64,000 nt of DNA from Setaria digitata (Eukaryota; Nematoda; Chromadorea; Rhabditida; Setariidae): the NCBI GenBank assembly GCA_003640385.1, contig RCAB01000133.1, positions 1 to 64,000 of the forward strand. Direction: 5' to 3'. This document shows, in pieces, positions 38,001 to 50,400 of this stretch; the first letter of the stretch is position 1; every line of letters starts with the position of its first letter. Made by a program: the position numbers and the translations under genes. The notes beneath the pieces are model-generated. The model was not told the DNA's origin and did not search any database. It saw only the letters and a program-made list of their open reading frames with translations.

Positions 38001-40858
38001 GAAAGAAACGGAAAAATTAGAAAGACTGAAACGCGAAAATGAGAAATTACGGGCTGAGCAGAAAAAGTTGCAGGAATTGTTGCAGGTGGTTTTTTTTTTC
38101 ACAGTTTTGTTAGTTTTATCTGTTCTAAATATCTTACGGTTGAGTAATAATCGGTTTTTAAATTATATTCTCAGACTTCTATTATGTCAGCCTACTTTTT
38201 TACTTCTTGAATGCCAGAGTAGATCAAAGTGCTTCTAAAACAGAAGTAAGATTGAGTGATGAAATACAATTCCAAAGCACTGGTGTCTTCTATTATTACA
38301 GTATTTTTAGAATCCTGCAACCATGGTTCTCGATGACTCAAAAGTGTTGGAGGATTGGTACGGAACGCTACATGCTTTGGGTTTGCGAAAACTTGAAAAA
38401 CCTTTGCCACCGATTGAAAATAAAACAAAGTATTTCCTTCACTCGAGTTTTTAAACAAATATTGTGTATTAGAAATTTATTTAAGACGGAAATTTATTCT
38501 ACTGGAACAACTGAAGAATAAGTTACTGCTGTCGACGGATATCGAACATTCCAGTCAGAAAATAAGGAACTAGTAACATGCGGTCTGTAAATCCTAATAA
38601 AAGAAGAGGAGTAAAAAGGAAAACGAAAATTCTTTGTCTTTATTTTCGCTTATTTGTAATTTTACAGGAAAAATACAGCGAAAAAATCCCATAGCTTTGT
38701 AGCTGCAGCAAGTCCTTCCACGAGCAGGGCTTCAACATCAAAAACATTCACAGAAAAAAAGGATTCGTTGGATAGTAATACTGCTGAAGAAATCGATCTA
38801 AAAATAAACTTCTGCGACGAGTGCAAAAAGGTTNGAAAAGGAAAACGAAAATTCTTTGTCTTTATTTTCACTTATTTGTAATTTTACAGGAAAAATACAG
38901 CGAAAAAATCCCATAGCTTTGTAGCTGCAGCAAGTCCTTCCACGAGCAGGGCTTCAACATCAAAAACATTCACAGAAAAAAAGGATTCGTTGGATAGTAA
39001 TACTGCTGAAGAAATCGATCTAAAAATAAACTTCTGCGACGAGTGCAAAAAGGTTTGCTGATGTTTCTCTGGAACAGTCAGTAATTGTATTATTCTTTTT
39101 GATCGAAACTTATGCCCTGTGTTGGGGAATGTAGACTTTTACAACTCTTTTACTTCCCTACCCATCGCAATATTGGCTAAAGTTTGATGGTGAGTGATAG
39201 GTATTTGCCAAGTTATGCTTTAAATTTTATTTCATATCATGTTTTAGAATCAAGGGGCCTTTGAAAACTGACATTAAATGCTTTCTTCCAGACAACTGAG
39301 CAACACTTAATGACTCAATGTGACCACTGCCATAAATACTACCATTTGGGATGCCTGGAACCACCTCTGCTCAAAATGCCAAAGAAGACGAGCACTCAGG
39401 GATGGATGTGTTCTTTGTGCTGTGATGCAAGTAGTGACAGCGATCCCGAAATGGTGAGAGATGTTAAAATGTGTATCGAAAGCCAAATTGTAAGGAAAAA
39501 ATTTGGAATATAGATTTGTCTGGAATTTAGCTAGATTTTACCGAGAATATTTTTGTGTAGATTTGGAGATGCTATGTGCATCTTTCATACTTATTCTCTA
39601 AAAGTACTTCAGATTTATGTTTCAGATAATCCGATTTGTTTTTTTTTTTTCGAGTATCTTATATTTTATTAACTTTTTTTAGAAGTTAGTCTCGCCAATG
39701 AAGAGTTTTAGGAGAATTACCTTTAAATAATCATGCTCAACGCTTTGAAGGGAAAAATACCGTGTGGTGGTTCGAGAAAATTACGAGGTCGATCTTTAAC
39801 TTCGGAAAAGCAAAAAGAAGTGGAGAAGGTATGGATATTGATATGATACTTTTGAAAGTTTTTTTTTTCTTGTGCAATACAAACATTACTTTAAAAACTG
39901 AATGTCAAGCATTCAAAGCATCACTGCTTTCCGTAAAGCAGTCAGGTGCCTACACAGATGTTTGAATAGTTAGTTTTTTCTTTTCAGCTACTTTTTCAGT
40001 TGTATCCCACAAATTATGCTTTGAATTTGTGCGTTTTGCATGTAAATTTACTTATGTGATGGTTTTTACTGAAAGTTTTAAGGTAAAATGTTTGTATTTA
40101 TGTTATGTTAGAAGGGAAGAAAACCATATTCATTGCTGGTCGTTTTCATTGATAATATTACATTGCTAGAAGTGAAGCATGCGGTTCATCACAGATTACT
40201 TAGCTCATTTTTCTCATTTTTTTTTTTTTTTTTTTTTTTTCATTTAGACCTAAATATAACGTAGCTAACTGGTCGGGACTCCGAAATTTGTGTGCTTATT
40301 ATTAGGAAGTTTCGCCTTTTGGATATTTTCAAGATTTTCAGAATACATTAGACGAGGCGAAGAAAACTGCTAATTCCAGCACTGCTAATCATTCTACTTC
40401 TGCAACTACAAAAGCTACTCGTAAGCGGCGAATTTCGGATCGTTCGAAGAAAAATGCATTTGGTGATTTTAACGGGATGCATCAGCAGCATAATAATTCT
40501 GTGGGTTTGCATTTCTTCAGTTTTTGCATGAGTACTCTGCTTTTAGAGAGTTTTTTTTTAGTTCAAATAGTTCTTTAAGAGAGAATTTTCATTAACATTG
40601 ATACATGTTTTCTGGTTGTTGGCAGATTTTAGTAGTTCCGTGTTTAAATGTATTTGCATGAGAAATATTTAGACAATGCATTGCATCTACATAAATCTAA
40701 TATTTTGTTTTCAGGTCACAAACAGAGTTCCTAGTTTATCTCCGATACCCAAAACTCCCAAAAGAAAGCGCCATCGCAGTGTTAATTCGTTGCCACCTAC
40801 ACTGCCAAAGTTCAAATCAAGTGAAACTGCTCATTTAAATGAGGTTGCTCAAAGCTAA
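33527..40858 (+). CDS. PHF14 homologue, multi-PHD-finger chromatin protein
   Basis: Twenty exons (33527-33566, 34424-34522, 34739-34887, 35022-35075, 35400-35473, 35669-35844, 36083-36207, 36435-36538, 36621-36698, 36860-36952, 37114-37197, 37303-37372, 37591-37763, 37971-38085, 38311-38429, 38890-39052, 39292-39453, 39751-39828, 40342-40500, 40715-40858) close in phase to 752 residues, using one copy of the duplicated exon 16. Order: acidic Ser/Asp-rich N terminus; a PHD finger from about residue 118 (CTLC..CDKCGVAVHENC..WFCEAC); an extended PHD with CELCPNRFGAFKKAD, GGGWVHLLCALYTPG, CIACSD and LTCKRH; a basic coiled coil; and a C-terminal PHD (FCDECKKTTEQHLMTQC, GWMCSLC) followed by a basic tail. 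PHF14 proteins bind histone H3 tails and regulate transcription. The start codon directly follows GTTCAG, a likely spliced-leader site; an alternative acceptor ends at 33478. Confidence 0.9.
34241..34267. repeat. Poly(A) run, 27 bases
   Basis: A homopolymer in the first intron of PHF14. No retroposon body is recognised upstream. Confidence 0.9.
34974..35007. repeat. (TA)n microsatellite in a PHF14 intron
   Basis: Roughly 15 TA units with one interruption lie immediately before the acceptor of exon 4 (CTTTCAG ending at 35021). Length variation could influence that short intron. Confidence 0.85.
38614..39055 (+). repeat. 220-bp direct duplication of PHF14 exon 16 across an N
   Basis: Bases 38614-38833 and 38836-39055 are identical except for one G/A difference (38648 versus 38870), at an offset of 222. 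Each copy holds the acceptor TTTTACAG, the same 163-base exon (38668-38830 and 38890-39052) and the start of a GTT donor. The only undetermined base of the window, at 38834, lies between them. Because 163 is not a multiple of three, a transcript with both copies would lose the frame before the C-terminal PHD finger. Two unmerged contig ends or alleles are the simplest explanation. Confidence 0.95.
38834..38834. other. Single undetermined base (assembly junction)
   Basis: This is the only N in the window. It sits exactly at the end of the first copy of the 220-bp duplication, which marks it as a join between contigs rather than a sequencing ambiguity. Confidence 0.9.
40217..40240. repeat. Poly(T) run, 24 bases
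   Basis: A homopolymer run in the intron before PHF14 exon 19. Confidence 0.9.
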
Positions 40859-42414
40859 AATGAAAAGATACTCGCCACCATGAAGTTTTTAAAAGATTGT
40901 GATTTGTTTGTTGTCTTTTTAGTTTATTTAATTTTACTATGAAAAGTTATATGAGGATCGAAGTCTTTTAAATTTTCTAACTGTATTTCAGTTAATCCTT
41001 TTATCGGATCGATCCTTTCTGTTTTTTCTTTTTTTCTTTTCTCCTCTTTTTTACGTTTTACGCATATTACATGAATATTTCGTTGATAATATCCTCTAAA
41101 AGTAATTGTTTTTGATTTTATGTATTTTCTGACATACCTCGGGGGCGGTATTTCATTTTCAGGGTCTATTGTTATATGTTTCGTTGGAGGAGGGAGGGGT
41201 TAGAGTGGTGTGAAGCCTATTATTTAATGTAATTAACTGTGGGACTAAAAATCGATTTTCTATTATTGTATTTTTTGTAGCATAATCTTCATCATTTTCT
41301 TCTAACCGAAAATGATGTATATTATATTGAGTGTTCAGATTGCACGAAAAATTTCCTGTGCATCAAGAGATATTTGCAACTTAGCTGCTTTTTCGGTGAC
41401 AAAATACTTTTGCTAATAGAGGCTGCACAAATCAGATTCCGGTAGCGAACGTAAAAATTTATCCGGACATTCAAAAGGGCTAAGTTAGGTTTTAGAATTT
41501 GAAGACATGATTCAGTTTACGGGTTTATTGACGGTGAAGAGTGGTCCTTTTTTTTATTTACTGGTGTGAAGATTGTTTTATCGACATTAGGACTCTTCGA
41601 AGTCGCAAATTCCTTTTTAAAATTATTGTCCACACAGTGTTTAAAAGTAATGCTGTTGCCTTTAATAGTTGAGTGATGGTTAATAAAATCGGATAAAATA
41701 GAGTGGTGACCAGAGGCATGCTGTAATTGCTGGTATGCTTGACGACTAATCAGTGGAAAGCTTTGGCCGAATATTAATGCTGAAGCTAAATGGATACCTT
41801 CTCAGAAGTCATAAGACTTTGTTCTCTCTGATGCCTGTGTTGTTTTTCTAATTCTACTTCCGCTCGAATAGTATTTTTTTCTGTTCGTAAGAATTCGAAA
41901 GAAAAGGCGATGTTAAAGTCGTTTTCTTTGTGAGTAAAAATTGTTTTTGAGAAACTGAAGTTCTTTGATAGTGACGTCACAAACGCCTATAGTATAGTAA
42001 TTGGGAATGCTTATACGATCTTCCAAAAGAAATTCGATGATAGATGGTTTTTGAGAACTTCGAAAATGTACATTGTAATTAATACTGTGTAATTGTACGT
42101 TTCTTTGATTGCTTGGTAAAATTTTCCTTAACTGGTTAGCTTTCCAAACTGGGAGATATTAGGAATGTTGATTTGTTCCTGAGAAACAAATCTAGTGGAT
42201 ACTCTGTCATCACTGTCATCGGGAGAATCGTTTTCTATTAGTGACTAACTGCTGAGTTGGGTCAGGTCTTGTAAAATAGAAAGCTGGAGTTGAGTTTCGG
42301 GCAGTATGCTGCTTAAAAGTTATACCTTTAACTGATCCAATCTCGAGAAATAATTTTCAGTTCAGTTCTGGAATTATCTGCACCTTGATTCTTTATAATT
42401 TGTCAACATCCAGT
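40859..42414. other. PHF14 3' flank and spacer to SDHAF3
   Basis: There are no long open frames. The first few hundred bases are T-rich and are likely PHF14 3' UTR. A CATCCAG acceptor (ends 42413) lies one base before the SDHAF3 start codon and may be a trans-splice site. Confidence 0.6.
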
Positions 42415-43683
42415 ATGTCAAAAGTAAAAGGTATAGCAGTAAGGACGACAAAAGTTATTGCAGATACGGAACGTTTCCCCCTGCTACTATATAAACGAAT
42501 TTTGAGGTATGTAAAATTATTTTAAATTATAATCTTTGCGAGAATTGTTGAAGTAAACTGTTTGGTTGATGTGTATCTGGATGGCGTGAAGGCTGGGAAC
42601 TAAGCACATTAGCAACCAAACTTTCTTGAAAGCACTATTTTTTTTTCATTTTTATTTCCTGCAAATTAAGTTTTATTATCATGATTTCTTCAGGTCAGTC
42701 CATTGGCGTTTGATAAGGGGTGAGATATATAATGTGCGGCATTAGATTTTGATTTTGATGTAGTATATATTTTTTGCAATAAAATGAAAAGTGGAGCATT
42801 CAGCGGAACATCTTCAGGTAGATGCCATATAAATACCCTCGGACAGCTGTTTCATGTTTGCTTATTACTTATAATTCATGTTTCCATAATATTCCGTAGT
42901 AGTGTTCTACATTCATGTGAATCACATTCGATGTGATGCTAATAACAAGTTCCTCTTGAGCCGCTCTATTTACGGTTTTCATCCATCGTTTTGATAAATT
43001 GAATTTCAATTCGTTTTGTATGAGTATCAGAAATTAATCTTTCTTTTTTTAAGATTGCACTATGCTCTACCTAAAGAAATGCGTCTGATTGGTGATCGCT
43101 ACGTAAAAGATGAGTTCCGAAAGCATAAAAATGTTTCACGTGAGCAAGCTTTGGTATTCTTGAAGGAATGGAAGGTGAGTACACTATTTTATGTGAGTGG
43201 CACATTTTGTTAAACACTATCGCTTGCTCATAAGATTGTATTTGATAGTTTTTTATTATTCAGTAATAATATTCTTAAAAAAAAAAAAAAAAAAGGTGGT
43301 CAGTTCTTATTTTCCGATCTTATGGGAGTAACAAAAGTTAATGTGAAAAAAAAAATAGTAATAAGTAGATTTGATTATTTATTTATCATATCAAGGGCTC
43401 ATACAATCGATATCGATTACAGTTTAGAAAATTTAAGTAGCTTAAACATCCTGTGTGAAGGAGGTAATAAAAGCCAAGTATTAGTAATATTTCATTTATT
43501 TAGGAATACTGCACAGTCTTGTCAAAGCAACTGTCCACTCACAGCGTTGCAGAAAATGTAATTGGTATCAATCTTAATCCGGCACTGCTAGATAATTTAC
43601 AAGACGACCAACTTCAGCAATTGTACAATTTAAAACTGGAGGCAGAGAAAGCCAGAAATGATATCAATAAAACCAGTTATTAG
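42415..43683 (+). CDS. Succinate dehydrogenase assembly factor 3 (SDHAF3/ACN9)
   Basis: Three exons (42415-42506, 43054-43174, 43504-43683) close to 130 residues. After a basic, arginine/lysine-containing N terminus compatible with mitochondrial import comes the LYR-family core LLLYKRILRLHYALP, then IGDRYVKDEFRKHKNV and FLKEWKEY, which match SDHAF3 closely. The family motif reads L-Y-K, as in the human protein. SDHAF3 acts in the mitochondrial matrix, where it helps protect and insert the Fe-S subunit SDHB during complex II maturation. The Asp/Gln-rich C terminus (LDNLQDDQLQQLYNLKLEA) corresponds to the family's DEQIGQLQEL helix. The second intron contains an A18-type run. Length agrees with the family (about 125). 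Confidence 0.93.
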
Positions 43684-44937
43684 TAGCAGCAGAAAAACAG
43701 CTTGTGGTTACTTGTAAAATATAAGTTCACCATTACAAAATTTAGAATTTTTCAAATTTTAATGATGGAAAATGAAGTGGAAATGCAGGAAAAGCGCAGA
43801 GAATTTAATGATAGTTACTTGAACAGTCGACGGTATCGTAAACATAGAGTCGAAAGTAGACGTCTTCGGAGCACTTTTTTTAAAATATTAATTATACACT
43901 TCGCTATGGCACGTTAAAAACTATTTAAATTGGCAAATTGACATTCATTTACTACAAATCATTTGTGAAAATCTAAAAACAAACGGAATAAACTCCACTA
44001 TTTCTAGACTCTTCCCTGAAATGCATTTAAAAAATAATTCCTATATGGAGCTATTAAAGTGTCTGAAATGATATTTAGAGGTAGAAAATTTAGTGGAGAA
44101 TGAGAGTACTTAAAATACCTGGAACTGAGGTTTGACAGAAACTTATTTTGCTATTACGATACCTTCCGAGATATATGGGCTGTAACGCCTAAGAGGAGTT
44201 ATAACTGATTTCTGTTTTAAAAAAAATCCCAGTTCAAATTTCTAATTGAGTTTTCACTACTTCTACCTGGATTTGGTAATTTTCTTTCTGCCTTAATCTA
44301 CTCGACAAAAATACCACTGATCCAGCCAAGCAGTCTAATCTTGAATGGCATCGAAAATGTACTATGGATCAATTTTTTTCGCAGCAAACCTTTAAAGAGA
44401 AATAAATCTCTAAGATAATCAGATTAAACGAACTGACGACTTTGGATGTTTGGTTGGTTTTCTTGGCTCTAGCTTGCAGGGAACAGAAAGGGGCTAATTC
44501 GCTTTCATTAAAACCGCTGAATCATTTTTTTATAAAAAGGAAAAAAATATATCACACAGCAAAACTAAAACAGAAGAAAGCGCCCTTAACACTGACAACA
44601 TGGAAGGAAGTATGACGGCCTCGAAAAAGATAATGCCGACATAAAATTTTCAAACTTCTAGTTTACCTGCAGTTTTCTACCTACAGGTCTTTCGTGAATG
44701 TACCAAGTTTTGGTAATTCCAGGAAAGTGGTAACAAGTGACAGTTTGCACACGAGATTTCTTGCTGCAGTGTTCACGTTTTTGTCTTCTTAAATAAAACC
44801 TATAAAAATGAGAAAAGAAAGTGGAGGGAACACTAAGTGAAATGGAATGAAGGAAGAAGCGACAAAATAAAAAAAAAAACAGAAGTGATAAGTGGGGAAC
44901 TTCCCTAGACAGTGAAACTTGGAATTTCGGGACAGAA
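43684..44937. other. Spacer between convergent genes
   Basis: This holds the 3' flanks of SDHAF3 (plus) and of the TMEM72-like gene (minus). A plus open frame at 43702-43917 and a minus one at 44975-44658 have no domain. The latter begins inside the last TMEM72-like coding exon in another frame and then runs through its 3' flank. Confidence 0.6.
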
Positions 44938-47139
44938 TTATCTTTGAACTGACACAACAGTTGATTCACTCTCATGTGTTATCACTATTTTCTTGAGTTG
45001 GAAAGGCTTCAACAAATATAAAACAGACGTTAAAGCCAAGAAGATACCTGGAAATCAGACAACAATCTATTTTTGAAGTAAGTAATATTACATATTTTCT
45101 GGCATCTGTCACTGTTTAAAAATAAGCACCACTGGATAATTTCACTGTTGGCCAAGATGAAATAAAAATCATATCTCGGGACAGTAACGGTCCATTTTTT
45201 AGACAGAAAAATATACTTACATATAAAGATAATTTCAAGATGCTACTTCTTGTCTTCTGACCTAATTCAAGTTTCCAAAGTATCTATTATATTACCTGAA
45301 CCGCTGCGTTCCACTTAATAAATTAGATTAAATACCTGGAGGAATGCTTGATTCTATTAATTTTGGATAAAAACAGAAAATCGCAAGAAACAAATATAGT
45401 ATGCCACGTTTGACACCATCAAGATTCAAAATCAGCGCAAATGCTCGACAACAAACACCTTCAGTTCTGTAAAAAGTAAAATGCTGCTTTCTCTATCTTT
45501 TAATTAAATGTAAGCATTATCTAAACATGCCATTTAGCATCAATTCTTTATTATGAGCCATCCAGGAATTATCATCTATTGCGGGAAATGATGAAAAAAA
45601 GAAAGAAAAAAGTTTAATCATTCTTGACAAAATGCATTCTTCCTAAGAAACATAAATAAATATGGAGTTATAAATTACAAATTGCTAAAGTTTGACAGGA
45701 TATACAAATAAGCGAAAGAAAGTACTGAATTGAAAAACCAAACCCGCAACAAAGTCGAATAATATATCCCGCTTCAAGCAAAAATAAAGGAACTCCAATG
45801 ATGGCCAAATATATTCCAAGTGGAAACGCACTGATTGACAGAACTGAGCCAACAGCAGATGACCAAACCACTCAAATAATTCCCAAAATTTACTACAATG
45901 CCTAACCTTCCATTACTTAAGAATTTTCATTTTGTTCTACTAAAAACAGTAAAATTAACTCCCACAAAACAAACTTCATCCAATAATGGATAACTTCCGA
46001 AATCAAAACATTTTAGCACACATTACCTTTTTACTAAACGAAAATAGACGATAGGGTTGCAGGGAACACAATGGCCTTTATATTCAGGCTTCCCGTACTT
46101 ACCCTAAATTAGATAAATGCTTACTTTTTCGTCAGAACTGCCACATCAAATAGGATGATTTTAAAATCGAGTGATTTTGTCCCATAAAACTTCTTCTGTC
46201 AAAAAGAAAATTGCCCATTAAAGGGGAGTTTCTATATGAATCGAGGTTTTTAAACTGAATTTTAAGGTATAGCTGATGAACTGAATCGTAGAATTGAAGC
46301 ATATTTTTTAATGTTGAAATAACACAGCTCCAGAAACATATAAATTTGTCAGGAAATTTATATCCTATATTTCTAGGCAATAACAAAAGGCAAGATTATA
46401 CTACTTTAAAATAAGGTTTTAGATATAATAGTATTGAATCTGTAAGTAGTGAACAAATGCGAAGTCTTAGGTATTGTTTAGCTAACTTATAAAGTAACCG
46501 GGATAAGACTACTTCGTCAACTAAAACAAGCTACTGAGATTGAAGTTTTTTGTAAAGGAACAGTTAGCTCCCAGGAAACGGTCTATATCTCTGACTAAGT
46601 AACGACAATGAATATAATGAATACTTTGTTTAATTTTAGGTAAGAAGCTTACCTAAAATTGTTAACAACCCAACACCAGTACGTACAGGTGTCAAATATT
46701 TACAGAAGTGGTAACGATACACATACATACTGCCTGCTTCAACTGAATCATTTCCAGTGCTGGACATGAAGGAGAACTAAAACTGCGCCGTTCATAAATT
46801 GGTGAAATGAGAATATACGGTTTCGATATAGTAGGCCAGGCTAAATGACTAGCCGATCTCGGTGACGATAAAAAGATTACCAACAGTAAAGATCCAACTT
46901 ATAAATAGGCTTCTGTTTGATCCAAACTGCCTCAACTATTACATTAAAAAAAGTGACGATAAAATTGTTTAAGCAATCATAAAACTGATGTATTAAATAT
47001 TTCACTTGAAATAAAATGAAATTCCCTCGTTTTATCAAAAAATTTGCAAAAAAAGAACATCATTGACAAATTTGCTAGACTACAAAAATGATACAGTTTA
47101 TAACGCGGAGCACTTTTATCAACCAAATACAAAAAGCAT
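44938..47139 (-). CDS. TMEM72-like multipass membrane protein
   Basis: The proposed minus-strand exons are 47139-47124, 46897-46731, 46103-46040, 45870-45744, 45466-45336 and 45047-44938, closing to 204 residues. Hydrophobic segments are an N-terminal signal-like one (LLLVIFL), a central pair region (SVLSISAFPLGIYLAIIG and FLLEAGYII), then ILYLFLAIFCFYP and FLALTSVLYLL. The order and spacing, particularly the EGAYF/EAGYI and ..CF.P....IP segments, resemble vertebrate TMEM72, whose function is not well known. The last three exons are solid. The 16-base first exon is speculative, and exon 3 needs a weak GTTTAG donor (the better GTAATG donor 24 bases on breaks the phase). The gene follows the zinc-finger gene by about 340 bp on the same strand, so co-transcription is possible. 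Confidence 0.55.
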
Positions 47140-47480
47140 TGTCAAGTCGCCGAATAAACAAAGAGAAATGTAGCGAAGTAAGAAACCACTGCTAATAACT
47201 TCAGATATTTATGCTTCTCTAGTGCCATTTTTTCATAACTTTTTAATATTTTGCTATTGTGTGGATACAAAAAATAATTTTGCATTGTGAGGAAAAAACT
47301 TGCTCAGTGACGTGCAAATACAGTGAAATGATAAGAAAAAGAAAAATGAAACATTCAGACTTCTTAGCAGAATATTCAGTTTGTTTGGAGCAATGAATTC
47401 ACCGTAGGATGAATTTTCACCATGACTGACCGACGTTACTGTAAACATCCACATCTCAAAAATCCAACAAATACTTAATT
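47140..47480. other. Short same-strand spacer
   Basis: About 340 bp separates the zinc-finger stop codon from the putative TMEM72-like start. A minus open frame (47484-47254) overlaps it but begins at a GTG within the upstream gene's stop region and has no domain. Confidence 0.5.
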
Positions 47481-50400
47481 TCACTTCTTTTTATTGTTAT
47501 CCTTAACCATCAATTGCGTACCCTGCTTCTTGGAAACAGTCTTCATCAAACTATTTGCATGTTTCCGCCTATCATTCCTGTAAGAAAAAAAAGATGAATT
47601 CGATCCTCTCCACGACATCATAAAAAAATCAATCTTTTCCCCAAAAGTTACGACACTTCCTGAACCCTACTCATTTTGCTATAATAATTAAAGCAACAAT
47701 TGCTTTGGGACTTCCGGATTTAGTTTCTTCATTCTGTGAAATTCTTGCTCAATTGGCCCGCTCTCACTTCTCGTAGAAAAAAAAGTGAAAAGAAATACCT
47801 GCTCATCACGATTTGATCTCGACATCCTTTCCCACCTTCCCAAAACTGTGATTTTACACGAGTGACATTTTCATTGCAATTTATACAAGGTTTCGCTTTT
47901 TGAAAAGGCTAAATACTAATTATGAAAATGGAACTTCATGAAATTCTAAGAAATTTATTTCCGAAACATAATATAGTTCGCAATAAGCAAATCCACTTAA
48001 ACAGTCGAGTCTCTAATTCTCACTCCTTATTTAACTGCTTTTCCAACAGTGCCAAAATGGATTTCATGAATGATAAAACAATGCTTATGAGTAGAAATGA
48101 AACTTGAATCAAATGAGCCTATTACAGTTATTTAATCAATTAGAAACCTGTAAGAAGCAGATCTCTTAGCATAAATTTACTTTATATCATTCCCGCCTTA
48201 AGAAATGTTATGAGAGCATTTTGTAATGAATCGGGAATGATAAACCATAAGAGACTGAAAAATTTTAAATATTACTTGTTCTTTGCTGCAAAAACCACAG
48301 ACCATTCGATTGGCCAGCTTCATGTCATGATCCTTTTCGACATCGTTATGACAAGAATCACAAGGATAGAGTTTTCCACAACAAGGAAATCTACAAAATT
48401 TCAGATTTGAAAGACTAAATAAGCGTAGTAAAAATTTACTTAATGAAAGAAGAACGAAATAAAACAATACCTAAACCATCGGTAACTTTTCTTGTAGTGT
48501 TTGCACGTTCCTTTTTCAGGAAGAGGCTGTCCTTCAACTATTATCATTGGGCGCTCCAATTTTTTCTTTGTCCGCTTCATATAATTAAAAAACAAAAATA
48601 AGTAGTTCTACAAACAAGATATAAATTATAAAAGAGCAGAGAAATTCAATGGATAAAACAGCAAACTTTTACTGAAAATGAACGTTTATTAGACATCCAT
48701 TTCCCTGCAACATCTACAAGGCAGGAAAGAATCTATTACTTCAGAGGAGAATCCCGTCTTTATTTGATTCTACATCGTGACGCTGTGCTACCGTGTACTA
48801 CTGTTACCTTTAAATCACTGTGATTCACATATCACTATCATCATCACATGACTGACAGGGAAAATGATTGTAATCTCTTTTCGAGAGAAAGTTGGATGGT
48901 CGAATATTGAACTGGGACCTTTTCCGCACCTCTGTTATTCATTACTCACCGTTTACTGACCGTCCAATATACATATCTTAATGCATAACCCCTCTCACCA
49001 AATCCGATAATCGAGCTCCTATCCAACGCTAAAATGGTCTTTCAATGATTTGTTGAAACGATACTGATCCAGTAAGTCTTGTCATCTTAAATAAAAAAAT
49101 ATATATTTATATATATATATATATACTCAACTCATCTTATCTTTTGGCAAAGAGCTATCTTCTTTAGCAATGGAATTAAAATCCCCAACAAATCGAATAG
49201 ATCTAATTTCAAAATCACATTTGCTATGACACCTATAACACCAAATTTTATTGACTGCTCCATATATGACATTCTGAAAGCAGTAGTTCGATTAGTCTTG
49301 AGAAGAATTAAATGGACATCACATTCAAATGATTGTAGGGACTTGTTATGCATATGAAAATCAAAAAGAACTGCTCTTGAACACAATCTTACATTACTTT
49401 AAAAAAATAACTTTAGGCAAGCTATCTTAATCAAAAGATAAATAATTGCAACCCCAGTTTAATCGAAAGTACAAAGCAAAGTAACATTGAGAATGCAATC
49501 ATGCTTTAGCAAATGGCTGATTCTACTGATACCGCAGTGATTTTATTTTAAATTGGACTCATTACGATTCTTCCCATGTCTTATTTATGTAGTATAAACG
49601 TTATATCTTCTAAAAACAAGTTTTTTTCTTTTTTTTTACGTATTCTATTCAGAGTCTAACGAGCCGATGAATAAATTACGTAAATAATAATTGCAGTTAC
49701 CATCCCACAACTGATGATGAATTCTATATCGGATAATTTTCTATTTTCTTATCATAAAATGACTGAATTAAATTTAATGGAATGATGATTTATTTATAAG
49801 AATCAAAGCGCTACGGATAATAACGCACAAGGGTATCTCGTAAAGTTTATTTTGAAAAATTAATGAGAAAAACCCAAATGATACCTCAACTGTAGCATCT
49901 TTATTACACTGCATGCAAACGTAAGCGAGTTTCGATGAAAGCAGAACACAATCTAATGGAAGGCAACCTTTTGCTTCGAGCAATGCGATAACGTTTGAAT
50001 TTTGATGTATATGCTGAGGAAAAATATGGATTGAATAGCCATTAGAGCATCTGAAACACATTTTGTGATTTGCCTCTCATAAAAAATCCACCCTAAAGCT
50101 AATACCTTTTTAATCAGCAGAAGACAACCGGTGATTCTAACTGATCACTTAGCAAAACTCTTAGACAATGTGAATTTATATGTCAACTTACTTAAGACAA
50201 TATGATGCAGATAGCTGTTTTGCTGAGCATGTCAGAAAAGATAACGCACTGCATTTTGCGCATCTGATGCTCACACCCAGCGTAACAACAGTTAATGTGG
50301 CGATATTTCCATTTAAATCGTTCCAAAAAACACGAACTTCAAGTACTTTCGATTTCGGTGGTTGACTAGAGCTAATTTCTTGCTGCAAAAATTACTCTTG

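Noticed and set aside
38614..39055. Genuine tandem exon duplication creating an alternative PHF14 isoform
   Set aside because: Near-identity, an adjoining N and a frame-breaking exon length all favour an assembly artefact.
43702..43917. Plus-strand open frame after SDHAF3
   Set aside because: It begins just after the SDHAF3 stop, has no recognised domain, and looks like 3' UTR.
44658..44975. 105-codon minus-strand open frame
   Set aside because: It overlaps the last TMEM72-like coding exon in a different frame and extends into its 3' flank; the phase-consistent reading stops at 44938.
47254..47484. 76-codon minus-strand frame with hydrophobic middle
   Set aside because: It starts at a GTG overlapping the zinc-finger stop codon and lies in the 3' flank; no domain or splice support.
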